From: Phorcus lineatus
Lineage: Eukaryota > Mollusca > Gastropoda > Trochida > Trochidae
DNA: 64,000 nt
Reading direction: 5' to 3'
Assembly (NCBI GenBank): GCA_921293015.1
Contig: OV121094.1
Span: 39,988,054 to 40,052,053 of the forward strand
Shown: one piece after another, positions 11,670 to 22,900 of the stretch
Layout: every line of letters begins with the position of its first letter
Position numbering within the stretch: the stretch's first letter is position 1
Notes under the pieces: model-generated
Seen by the model: only the letters and a program-made list of their open reading frames with translations
Told to the model about the DNA's origin: nothing
The model's database searches: none
Position numbers and translations under genes: made by a program

Positions 11670-11915
11670 TCACCATTTAGAACTTGCTCTTTTATCCAGG
11701 ATTATTTGGGACCACTGTCCATTGTAAACCCTTCCAAATTTCAGGAAGTAATTTCTTGTTATTTCCTCTGTCTTCCTCTGTACGACGGCATGGTGCCTGT
11801 AGGTCTTTGTTACTTTATGATGAGCATTATCTATCCTTCCAACGAATATGCGTGATACTTTCTGTCCTCCATACATTGGTCTGGTTGAATCTATGCTGGA
11901 GTATCTTATAATGAC
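11670..11915 (-). pseudogene. exon-like conserved block, copy A (minus strand)
   Basis: The minus strand is open for 82 codons and contains VTKTYRHHAVVQRKTEEIT followed by NYFLKFG. The counterparts in blocks B (16,547-16,750) and C (36,244-36,440) preserve VTKTYRHHAV and, in C, the whole phrase. The 3' border in C reads AATAG|GTGAGT, a good donor on the minus strand; A and B have NGGTGACT at the same place. No protein family is recognised. It could be a coding exon of a duplicated gene, now partly decayed, or a conserved non-coding piece that happens to be open. Confidence 0.35.
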
Positions 11916-11973
11916 CAAGATAAGAGTATCTTATAATGACCAAGATAAGAGTATCTTATAATGACCAAGATAA
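11899..11973. repeat. 25-bp tandem repeat, three perfect copies
   Basis: GAGTATCTTATAATGACCAA plus GATAA is repeated three times without mismatch. The orthologous places in blocks B and C hold one copy (near 16,737 and 36,490), so this is a local expansion in block A. Confidence 0.95.
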
Positions 11974-12990
11974 GATCTTTATGATAAAGGCGCTGCTCAC
12001 TTACTTGAAGGAGTATTTATGTTTTCAGGTGAAACTCATTTCGAGTTTCAAACTATTTACCGACTTCATTGACCTTAAAGGCACTAGTACACGTTTTTAC
12101 GGTTTAAATTGGCAATTTTAAGGTTTAAGAGCACTTATGCATTCACTGAAGCTTTCTATCGATGCAATGAAATACTTAAAATTCTTAACAACTGACCTGC
12201 AATCAACAATGAAAAGATTTAGACAGCCGCTGTTGACCTGGACATATAAAAAATCTATGGTTAGCTGTGCACAAAACGGATAAATTATAGACAGTTGAAA
12301 GCGGGTGAACTATTATGTGCAGCTGTTGAATTTACCTAAACTCTGAACTGAGACCAAAGAATGAATTATGTTTTATGAAAGCAATGTTGTACATAAACCG
12401 ATTTAATAACACAGCATTAGCATTGCTATTAGTTTGACCAAAGCGGATGCCGTTTCCGCTTTTTTGGTTATAAGCAAAATCTTAATATTTCCGATATCGT
12501 AGTTCATGCGGATTTATTGCAACGTAAAATTAAGTACTTCCGGTCTTTAAAAATCAACTTTACTACCTGAATACGTAAATATTTCTTAACTAACTTACGA
12601 GGTAGATTACTTGAGTGAGGATCTTTAATAATATCGAGAGGTATGCAGTATCTGTGCATTCGTTGTGTTAACGAAATATTGGCGTGCACTAGTGCGTTTA
12701 AGTCAACACTCTTCACAAAGATAAATATTTATTTTTAGAAAATCGTAATTAGTCCAAATTACAAGTTGAAATCTTTTCTTAACGAGGTTATTCTCGAAAA
12801 AACAATGCCATTGTACTCACCTAAAATTAGTTTGTATTTCAGTTTCACGTTTTGTAAAATAGATTCATATCATAAATAGATGGTCCCATCGAATTTTGTT
12901 GCCACTAAACATTTTAGTCATACTTACAATAATCATTTTTTTGCTTATTATATTCTGTCGTCAAAACTATAGCTTTTCTTGTCTTATTTT

Positions 12991-13191
12991 CTAAATTTCA
13001 ATATATTCTAAATTCAGCTTGTCTAAATCTAAAAATACCTGATGAAGTATCAAGATGTTTATCTTCCACTCTGATACATTCAAGATATCCTCACAAATTG
13101 TCAACAAAGTTTCCAGTAAGGCGAAGGTAAAATTTCTTCGTGAAGTATCGCATCCGCCACACTTATCACTTGATTCCATAATGCTCTGCAA
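12991..13191 (-). pseudogene. exon-like conserved block 2, copy A (minus strand)
   Basis: On the minus strand TTTGCAG acts as an acceptor-like border, followed by a segment that translates to ESSDKCGGCDTSRRNF. Copies at 17,110-17,300 (VSSEMYDGYDGFKKK) and 37,090-37,230 (VSSDKFGGYDGFKEK) suggest an ancestral reading like VSSDKFGGYDGFKKKFDLFL. Each copy has different breaks. The family is not recognised; a lipid-binding-protein-like start was considered but is not supported beyond a few residues. Confidence 0.3.
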
Positions 13192-13474
13192 ATTTCATCA
13201 GCGAAATGTCAACACATTAATGTAGACTGATACTTCGAATTTCAGGAAACTTCTAACAAATCCATTCCCTTAATTTTGCACGGTTATTAATGCAGGCATT
13301 GTAGTTGTCAATTCAAAGTCGAGAGCTCGAAAATGCCATATATAAATCTGAAAGGACAATTATCCCGAGTTCGTCCTCGGTGCTTTATGATTTGGAAATA
13401 CCATATTCCTAGTGCAGGAAGTAAAAAGTACTTTACATGACCAGGCTTTCATGAAAATTACTTTTCAGAAAAGG

Positions 13475-13740
13475 GGGCGTTATAGTGCAGTGGTTAACGT
13501 TCGGCTTCGGAACAAGAGGTCAGCCGGGAGTTCGGCAAATTAGTCTGCAGTAGAGAACTCTTCCATAAGCAGTAAGGTATGAGTGCAACGCTACACTGTA
13601 TTTCAGCGCCGTACCGCCAATGGCTCGCCAGTTTCATCGCAATGCATAGCCACAATGGTGTTGCCGGCGTTCTCCCTGCAACAATACTAGCAGCCGCGAT
13701 ATAAGTGAAATACTCTTGAAAGAGACGTTAAACCCAAAAC
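13475..13740 (+). mobile_element. full-length-looking tRNA-derived SINE
   Basis: The head GCAGTGGTTAACG with a degenerate B box is followed by TCTGCAGTAGAGAACT, a middle part with GCATAGCCACAATGGTGTTG and CAATACTAGCAGCCGCGATA, and the tail AAGTGAAATACTCTTGAAAG ending in GTTAAACCC. It is inserted in block A and absent from blocks B and C, so it is younger than the duplication. Confidence 0.8.
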
Positions 13741-14214
13741 CACCTCAGCTTTTCAGATTAACCTTAAAAGTCGAAATCTGAACATATTTTCATCTATAAT
13801 TGTGATAGTGTATAAATAATTTTAAATACAGTTCATGAGCATTGTCTCAAGCGGTTCCAAAATGTAAGACGGTCACTATTATCCACTTTTTCATTCGTTT
13901 TGATGAAAGAATAATTTAGGCACTTTCGTATATTAGAATCCTTTTGTCTACACACTGACGCACATTCACATATGAATCACTGCCAGATGATGATACCATA
14001 TGGTGAGAACTAGTGTTACGAATGAATTTGGAATAGGAAAATGTCCCCAGTCAAACCAGCAAAATATAACAAGACAATTGTATATTAATTACAATTTAAT
14101 CAATCAAATAAAGTGTTTATGGTTACAATATCAAGCTAATACAAGCTATATTACAATAACAAATGAGTCACACTAATTTTCTAACTGAATATATTCACCT
14201 TATGAATCAACCAC

Positions 14215-14345
14215 CCATGGTTCGCAAGTTCCAGCCGATGCTCGCAGGTTTCACCGCAATGCATAGCCACAATGGTGTTGCGGGCTTTCTCCCTGCAATA
14301 ATACTAGCAGCCGCGATATAAGTGAAATAATCTTGAAAGCGGTGG
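14215..14345 (+). mobile_element. 5'-truncated copy of the same SINE
   Basis: GCATAGCCACAATGGTGTTG, CAATAATACTAGCAGCCGCG and ATAAGTGAAATAATCTTGAA reproduce the middle and tail of the copy at 13,475 with few differences. The tRNA head is missing. Confidence 0.8.
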
Positions 14346-16546
14346 GTCTTGATAGGAGATAGATGAATCCGGCTTGTAAAGGTATCCAAAACAGTGGCAC
14401 GGCAAATGATCGCAAAGTTGATTGTAAGAAGCAAGACGAACAATAGTTCTTATGCCGGCTTTTATATAGATTAGATACCTTCCAGAATGTTCTTCAAAGT
14501 TCCATGACCAAACTTCAATCAGAAGTGTCAAACTCAAGCAATAAAGAAATAGATAGACATTCTAGAATAGATGATTCTAGACACTGCCAGCTAAGACTAT
14601 CAAAACAAGTGTGACCAACTAAAAATACAACAATCTTATACAATCACATACTCGTAACATTAGTGTCATATGCAACTATTGGCAGGCATCTGCACTGCTT
14701 ACTGTTTTGAATTTGAATTTGAGTTACGGATCAATTCAAGATTCTTAATATTCGTTGCCAGAATTTTTTTTCACTTCATTTATGACAAAAACAGGATTAT
14801 TTGTCCACGAAACATTATTATCAGCTAAAGGAACGAACCTTCCGTCTAAACTCTTGTAGCACAGTGTTTTGAATCTGTAACTTGAATAAGAGTAGGTAAT
14901 GTAGAAAGTCCCTAAAGTTTTGATGAATGAATTTATAAAACACGCTTTTATGATCTTCTGGTGGGACTTTTAATTAAATAATTTGAATCTTCATAGTGAT
15001 GCCTTACATGGATGCATTATCCCGGGAAGGAAGAGCGCTTCCATGGAGTTTGCATTACCATTTACATTTTGACAAATTCTGAAGTAAATAAACGGACACT
15101 GTGATCAATCCATCCTTCACTGCGTTTGATAGCTTTCTCGTTATTATATTTGTCCCTTCAATTTGAAATAATGAAATGGATATACTTCCTCTAAAGAATA
15201 TAATATAATATCATTGATATATTTTCTTACACTTATCAAACACCCGGAAGAAATAGTAAAGTAGGTCTCGTTGTATACTTTGGCCTTTTGCCAATTTTAA
15301 AAGATTATTCTTACATTAAAAATTACCTTAAACCAGAAATGCTTAGGAAATTGGGGAAGTTACATATATGAATAAAGATCTTGCCCAATTGCCTCGCCAT
15401 ATCTGATATATAAAAGTACACAAATAATTTTAGAACTGGCTTTTTCACCAATCGATATTTTCCAAATTTTCACAACCGACTCTTACAATGTTTTTATGAC
15501 TTTTCCTTATCGATTTCAAGTTTATAGTTAGGAATAACTATTGACAGAAAGCTTAAGAACACGCATATATACTCATTAATTGGTGCCAATTCAGGTGCCT
15601 TTAAACGTATATTTAGTTTTTAGTCTATGGGGAAGCGTCTGTAAAATAGTTCGAAAGGGGCTTTGAACTTGACAAATGCAGCTTACATGATTAACTATTA
15701 ATGTTATCTTACATACAGAATGAGTAATTTTTATTTCATTGTTAAATACTCTTAGAAATATGTAGAAATGAACAGGCAAGCACTGACGCCCAGTGATGGA
15801 ATATGTGTATAGAGCCTCTGTCATTGCTACATAGATGGAAGATAAGTATCACATGCGTTAATTCTAATCAAAACTAAAATCCGAAATGATACAGAATATA
15901 TGAAAAATGTCTGAAGTAACTTATATTAAACAAATTTTACCAACTATAAGAATCAATCGATAAATGATTTAATAGGATAATAAAGACATCTTTGTGAACA
16001 TAGAAGACAAAATGAAATTTCAAATTTCTTGAAATATTACACATTGGCCGTCATAAAGCTGGCTACAAATATCTTGAACGAACTAACCTTTTAATTATTG
16101 ACTTTTACTACATAAGTTTCATTTCAAAACAATTTGAATTAAATTCCTAAACAGATTCAAAACCTTTTAATCTCATTTGAGCTTTCTCAAACTGGGAGTG
16201 CCTCATTTTAGCATTTTTGATCTTAAAAACCTTAACGAATTGAGTGTATAAACCTGTAACCCAGTTGTAATATCACCATATTGATAAAAACTGTCACTGT
16301 TTCACTAACTCATGAACCCTATTTCAAACCTTTTCCTAAAGACACGTTGAAACTTAAATCATATTTGCTCCAGAACTGGAGCTAGCAGTCAAAATGTAAA
16401 CAAGAAAAAATCTCCAACAACGTATATAAAACTTAACGAGAACAAATGACTAGAAGTGCGAGATCGAAGATCATTACCAACTGTAACCAAGCTCATTTTC
16501 TCTCTTTACGACAGTCACCAATTAGAACATACTCTTTCATCCAGGA

Positions 16547-16750
16547 TTATTTGGGACCACGGTACATTTGTAAGCCATACCAAATTTCAGGAAGTAAATT
16601 CTTATTCCGTCTGTCTTCCTCTATGACTGCATGGTGCCTGTAGGTCTTTGTTACGTCATGAGGTGCATGTCGAACAAACGCCGTTCCTGATTGATGATTT
16701 TTGTCCTCAAGACTTTGGTCAGATTGAATGCATGTTCGAGTATTCTTAAT
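16547..16750 (-). pseudogene. exon-like conserved block, copy B (minus strand)
   Basis: Counterpart of 11,670-11,915. The open minus-strand frame keeps VTKTYRHHAV and then changes frame relative to copies A and C (the segment after it reads IEEDRRNKNLLPEIW), because of small indels. It looks more decayed than A and C. Confidence 0.3.
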
Positions 16751-17109
16751 TGACCAAAATAAGATCTTTGTGGTTAAGGTGTTGCGGACCAAGAGTAATT
16801 ACTTTTTATGTTCTGAAGATAAGGTTATTGAGTTTTTTTAAACCACGTTAGTATTTCAGAAATGATATTTTGTAAAATGCATTAATAACATAAATATTTA
16901 CGAATTCGAATTTCGTTGCCACTTTAAAAATTCAAACATTCTCCTTAAAGTAACCATTATCTGCACTTTTTCTACATCCTGTTTCGTCAAATCTGTAAAT
17001 TTCTCACTAGAAAATAGAAATACCTTTGTATAATCAAAACCAGATTCATTAATTTATGAAGTGACACAATATCAAATTTCTTATCATTCACAATTACTTT
17101 CAATAACTC

Positions 17110-17300
17110 TAAACTAAACATGTCTGACTCCTGATGAATATCAAGGTACTGGTCTTCCTCTCTGATTCAATCAACATATTCTCGCTAGATGTTAACAAAA
17201 CAAAGTTTTCAGAAAGGAAATGGTCAATTTTCTTCTTGAAGCCATCGTATCCGTCATACATTTCACTGGATACCATGAAGTTCAATATCTCCTTTTGCGA
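17110..17300 (-). pseudogene. exon-like conserved block 2, copy B (minus strand)
   Basis: The minus strand reads KEILNFMVSSEMYDGYDGFK and continues KKIDHFLSENF. This is the longest intact version of the block shared with 12,991-13,191 and 37,090-37,230. No donor or partner exon could be proven. Confidence 0.3.
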
Positions 17301-17816
17301 AATGTCAACACATTAATGTAGTCTGACACATTCAGATTTCAGGAAATAATTTCCAACAAATCCATTAACTAAATTTTGCAAAGGTTTTTATGCAGTCCCT
17401 GTAGTCGGGGATTAAATGACATTCTATTCAAAGTCTGGCGCTCAAAGTAGCCATACATAAATCTGAAAGGACAATTATCATGAGTTTTTACTTGGTGCTT
17501 TATGAATCGGAAATACTATATTAATTTGTATGTTCCAGGTTTACTAAATGGATTTCCATCAGCAGGTATTTATAAATGGTATTCTTTGATGTTATTGAGA
17601 GGCATAATTACAAAGCAATTTCATTTACAATTTTGATATTTTATAATTAAATGCAAATGGAATACAAAAGTTGTCATTTCAAAATGTTTTGGCTTATGTA
17701 AATACGAATGTTCATGAATGTATCATTATATGTCGTTATAATCAAATGATTTGGTCTATTGCTTTGTTTCCATTTGGTAAAAAACCTGCAACATATCTAT
17801 CATAGGTGCACATATG

Positions 17817-17870
17817 CCAATGTCGTCATTGCCTAGCAACCACGTTGGTGAGTACTAAGCAGGATGAAAA
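17817..17870 (-). promoter_or_regulatory. X-box-like (RFX-type) element, copy B
   Basis: The minus strand reads GGTTGCTAGGCAATGACG, a good match to the imperfect inverted repeat bound by RFX factors. The block C counterpart (37,744-37,798) reads GGTTGCTTGGTAAT. It stands out as one of the better-conserved patches of the B/C alignment. The regulatory role is inference. Confidence 0.25.
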
Positions 17871-18529
17871 CCCTATACAAGTCCCCGAAAACGATCAAGT
17901 TTTGATGATATCTTTTGTGGTTCCTAATGTGATTCCTGGAAATTCTTAAAAAATGTTAAGGTAACTAATTAAGGTTCACAAAACTAGATGAACAAAAGAT
18001 GGATTTCACTAGACCTTTATGGCGGTGTGATCTTACCATTAGTACCATCCTTGCAATGGTTGCAGGGTCAGTTAAATCTTTTTTAGCAATTTGCGTCATT
18101 ATTGTCTTAGTTGATTAGTGTTTCTCAGGTATTGTTTTCGGCATATTCATAAATGGCAGTAGTAGATGTATAACTCATCTTTTTCATTATTTAATGAGAA
18201 CAGAATTCAAGGATGCGCCTATAAAATCCTAGTGAATTCCTTGAATACAAGTATGAATAAATCAAATCTTCTTCATAGCGATAAAAACTGATTTCTTTTA
18301 AAATCTAAAATGTAAAATAATTCTCGTTTTTTCTTCACTTTCATTAAAATTGATACATTGAAACATTTTCAAAAAATTCGTATTCACATTTATGTCATAA
18401 TTATATCATTATTATTATGTTTCATCTAGGCTAGGAGGAAACATTTAACCATCGGCGTAAAGAGAAGGCTTCCCACAACTTTCATAGTAAGTTAAATCCG
18501 TGATTGTAAATCCTTTTGCAAAAACTCTA

Positions 18530-18600
18530 GGACTCTCATAGATGCATGTAGGAAGATCGCTGCCATGGAGCTTGTATTAACATTATATTAGCACCCTTTA
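18530..18600 (-). other. short block shared with 14,990-15,110
   Basis: Both copies contain, on the minus strand, AGCTCCATGGCAGCGATCTT (B) or the equivalent ATGGAAGCGCTCTTCCT (A). Each has an ATG in good context opening a short frame (MAAIFLHASMRVLEF; MEALFLPGIMHPCKASL). If the conserved minus-strand blocks are exons, this would be the most 5' one in A and B. No C counterpart was found. Confidence 0.2.
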
Positions 18601-18639
18601 CAGTTCCAACGGGAACTATGTACAGTACAATCCGTCTTA

Positions 18640-19165
18640 ACATAAAATGGCTTGGTACCAGATTAATTCTGGTTTGATGGTAATGTCAGATGTGATTGAT
18701 GTCGATTGCTAATTTGAACATTGTTTTGAACAGGCACCTGAAATTAAGCCTTACTTCACCTAACAACCTTTCTACGACACTGACAAATCTGACAGTAGAT
18801 ATTTTTTTCATGTCTGCTTATAATCCATGCCCACAAGTTTTAAAGTAAATTACTTACAGTTATTCAGAAAGTTTTACTTTCTTAATTTGAACGTCGCTCT
18901 TATACTCTTCCTACTTTTCCTTTAACAACAGTAATTTCTTTTCGATTTTTGTACAAAATCGATTTTTTGCAATTATTTGCAGGTATGACTCATATTTAGC
19001 CATGCTGAGGGTTTGAAGTTCTCCAATGTTGTCGGGATACAGCTTATGTTAACATACCTATTCAAATCTTTTATTAGAATATATTTAGATGACAATTTAA
19101 GTTTTTAGTCATTTATCATGTATCGGACATACATTGTTTTGGCATTTGGTGTTAATTTCCCTGAT
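18640..19165. other. AT-rich part of block B
   Basis: No gene, RNA gene or clear repeat is seen. Confidence 0.4.
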
Positions 19166-19167
19166 AT

Positions 19168-19265
19168 GTTTGGGACAGGATGGCACAGCTGTTAGCGCAC
19201 AGCTGTTGGCTTTGGGTTAAGGGCCGTGATTCCAAACTCGCCAGTTGATCTTTGTCTACAGCCAA
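19168..19265 (+). mobile_element. degenerate tRNA-SINE head
   Basis: GGGACAGGATGGCACAGCTG, then TTAGCGCAC, GGCCGTGATTCCAAACTC and TTGATCTTTGTCTACAGCC, parallels the head at 4,509-4,590 (GGATGACGCAG, TTAACGCGC, GTTCGAATCC, AACTTTGTCTGCAG). Confidence 0.5.
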
Positions 19266-19619
19266 TTACATTTAGGAGATAAACCTATTGTGTTTTTAAT
19301 TTTTGTGTGATTCGAACGTAGATTAGAAAGCTGTTGATTTTATTCGGAGACGAACGCATTCTAGTTAATTGAGTTAATAAACTTTTAAATTACATTTCTT
19401 TGATGTCGCGAAAGTTAAGCGTGACGCAGTCATAGGCATTTCCATTTGAAATAGGTGTAATGGGTTACACCTAAACTGATATTTAAGTGAAAAGATAGAA
19501 TAGGGAACGTTTTAGATCAAAGAATTGTCAAGTTAACACGTCAGAGCTTTGAGTTTTTATTGACATTCATGATTTTTTATAGCCCAAAACATAACAATTT
19601 GACTACAAAAAGTACTGAA

Positions 19620-19980
19620 TCACCTCCAACAAAATGGCCGATACCAAATTCCTGAAGCTCATGCAAATGACGTCACTGTGTTAGAATGAAAACTATCTTG
19701 CCCGAGTCTGATTCAGTCATCGCGGCTTGACATCAAACGTTTTCCACATTAATATAAACGTTAAGAAGTATGTATTCTTAACAGAAGGCTATCAAAAGCA
19801 CGTTTTCACCATGTTTAGCGGTAGAGCGTCAAACTCCGCACAGTGCTGTTGCGTCTCTTCTTTGCATCGAGCCTTGAGGCAGATGTATTCAAACGCGGTT
19901 ATTCGGCTATCTAAAAAATCGTGTTTGAACGTAGATTCAACGACGATATAAAGCAATCGAAAACAAGGAGTTTTAAATGT
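19620..19980. promoter_or_regulatory. CpG-richer patch with octamer and CRE motifs
   Basis: ATGCAAAT directly followed by TGACGTCA lies at about 19,661-19,675, a juxtaposed POU octamer and full CREB/ATF site. The next 300 bp are richer in CpG than the surroundings and open on both strands for about 65-75 codons, without recognisable protein. It could be a promoter with first exon or the end of a DNA transposon. Confidence 0.25.
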
Positions 19981-22900
19981 CATGGTAGAATATTATGATA
20001 AACACTTTTGGAACTTTAAAACTTTAGTAAAACCCTTTTGATTTCAAAGGATAAATGAAGATAAGAATACACGTTATTTGAGTGTTTTATCTTATACCTT
20101 ATGCTGAATTCCTTGAATAAAAGTTTTTATCCAGTGATAGTCTTGGTAAGATGTTCAAGGAAAATATATATTGTGTTTAGTTCCATAAAATGTGCTTAGA
20201 TTGGCATGCAATTCTATTTGATCTCCCATGCATCTTTAGCTATTTTCAAAAAAGCTCTGATCCAGTAATTGTTTCTTGAAGCAGCATTCAGGTACATATT
20301 ACAATCAATACTCTTGATCAGTACACGAAGAGATCTTAAGCCGCATTGAATCTATTTACCTTCATCCAGCTTTGATCTTGTTCTGTGCAGATAGATGAAT
20401 TAGTTTAATAACAGTATCATTGTCATCTTTGTAATTTGGTTAATTTCATAACATTATCTTTATCCTCTTCGTACACGGAAAAAAAATAGATAGATAGATA
20501 GATCGATAGATTGATAAGATAGATAAAATCACATTTACTCGATCGATTCATGCACTATCATGTGTTATTGCTGTATTAGCACTGCCTTGTTCAAGGCGAA
20601 TGTTCAAGGTCGAAAGTTTATTAATTTCCCATCCGCTATCGTCAGTATGTTACATCAGTGACAGAGCTTTCTGATTTCTTTTGAAAAATGGGCTTTGGAA
20701 TGGTGCTCCTTCTGATTAATTCATATCTAAGGTTTCACAAAACCGAGTTTGACCCTTTCGAAAAGATATGTCTACTGTTCTCAACCTTTTATTTGTTGCG
20801 TCATAGCTAGTCATTGTAAACATTCCATGTCTCCTTGTGGAATTCAAAGTAGCATAAAGAGTTCGAGACCATAAACGTTTTACGTATAGATGTCAAACTC
20901 AAATTAAAAAAACTTTTTTTTGTTAAAATTTATTTAAACGAACTATCATCTTATGACACAGTTTAGCTTTTTAAGCAAATGGACATTTGGAATGATTTAG
21001 AATTTTTATAATGTTTACTCATGTAGATTTAATTTCAGGAAATGTAATTGACCGATATCAAATAAGAACATAGAACTAAACTACCAAACCTAAATTGTCA
21101 ATGAATTATTACATTACCAAGTTTTCCTTGTTGAATTAATGATGACAGAGGCAATCATGTATGAATAAACCGATCAAACGTTTAATTGAATAATTAAAAG
21201 TTAAAAAATACCTTTAACCATCAGAAAACACCAATCTTTCAAATATGAATAAGCATAAAACATCTTATTGCGTGACTTAAGCGCATTATAACAATGCTTG
21301 GTAAGCTTAGTTGAACCTCAAGGCATTAACAATTTCAATTAATCATGGTTACAACAATGCATCTCTCCTGAAGAATGTGTTACAATCATTTGATCATACT
21401 CCATCACAGTGAAGCATGTTTTCATACAACGTTTAATGATGACAGGGAATTCAGAACCCGTGCAGAGATTGTTGAGGAAAAGTGATGCATTCATGCAGAC
21501 CAGATAAATGGTCTTTGAAGACAATGGAAAAATGAGAATTAAAATTGTTACACGGCTGACAGAAGAATTAATTTCTCAATCTTGAATAAAAAAAATAAAA
21601 AAGACATACAAATTATTACAATATACATACAATAGATAGACTAGATAGATGATAAAATGCCAGCATTCAATCATCACTCATTCAACTTGGAGAAATTCTG
21701 AAGATCAGTGTTAGGAACATTTGAATGCATTTTATTGAGCCAGCGTGATGCATAATTAATTTTTTCATAATAATCTTTTTTGGCCATGTCATATAATTGA
21801 TAGAAAAAATGCTTCGATCACTCATTTTGATATTCAACCCGGTGCATGTATGGGTGTTATTACTTTCATTCATTAATGAAACCTTTTGACGCTTTCATTT
21901 CGTTAATCAATCATTTTCCTTACGTAAACTATAATGATTTCTTCATTATGACAGGTCTTAGAATTTAATTATTACCACCAAACATACTTCGATAAATGAC
22001 TTTCAACATCAAACCTTCTTATTGCATTTTAACTCTGACTTTCATGTACTACCCTTGCAATGTCATTTTATTATATATGTGCCTCTATATTCATGTTTTT
22101 TCATCATTGTCAGATCTAGTGTATCAGATCAACCGCATTCGAGAAAGAAAATCACCATATATACATTAACCTCTGGCTTTTAATAACATATTGAACAGAC
22201 ACGTATTGTTATTCAAGGGCTGCTATCTTTCTTTCCAGACGAAAACAAATAAGAAAGATTTTCTCCCTCACCAACACAAACGCCATGAGGATTTATAGGT
22301 ATTGACATTATACATAACTAACTTGATCCTGCAGAACCTATGTGGAGACATTCTCTATTGTAACAGTAATTGGATAGACAATGTAAACATATGACAGAAG
22401 AACAGGTATTTATAGTCTTTTTCAGGAACTGCTATTTCCATCTGATGATGTTTAGGTTATTAAATTAACTGTGGACTGATGAATAACAAGCTTCTGGATT
22501 CTTAGGAATTTTTGTGAACTCTTTTGTATAAATGTTTGCTTAATAATTAATCTTTATTGGTAAAATAATTTCAAATTTCTTTAGGTGACAAACAACAAAC
22601 ATTTAAAATTCATTATTACTTTCTTTTTGATAAGGGTTTATCAGGAATTAATAAAAAAAACCTTAACAAATATTCAATTTCAAATCGGTATCCAGTATGT
22701 ATTTTCTCTAGATTTGTGATTACAAATCAAGTTGAAAATCTATCAGTATGTAATTTTGATATCTCCAAGCCTTAGTATGAATAGAGCAAGAACATACTCA
22801 ACGTTTTAAATTTCATGAGTGAGTGGAGCATTACCAAAGGCATAGAATAGCTTAATAGAGCAAGATGAAAATAGAAAAATTATGATTTTTAATTGCTTTG

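Larger units (their letters stand above)
10690..15110. repeat. segmental duplication block A
   Basis: Directly repeated relative to blocks B and C. Anchors are CGAAAGGGGCTTTG (10,729; B 15,651), the GATCGAAGATCATTACCAAC segment (11,610; B 16,462; C 36,189), the AAATTTCAGGAAGTAA segment (11,735; B 16,577; C 36,318), CTGAAAGGACAATTATC (13,348; B 17,463; C about 37,381) and GCTTCCATGGAG (about 15,040; B about 18,572). Divergence is high, with many indels. SINEs have inserted at 13,475 and 14,215. Confidence 0.7.

Noticed and set aside
12433-12468. Small hairpin ACCAAAGCGGA ... TCCGCTTTTTTGGT
   Set aside because: Short stem, eukaryotic context, no adjacent gene; terminator resemblance is meaningless here.
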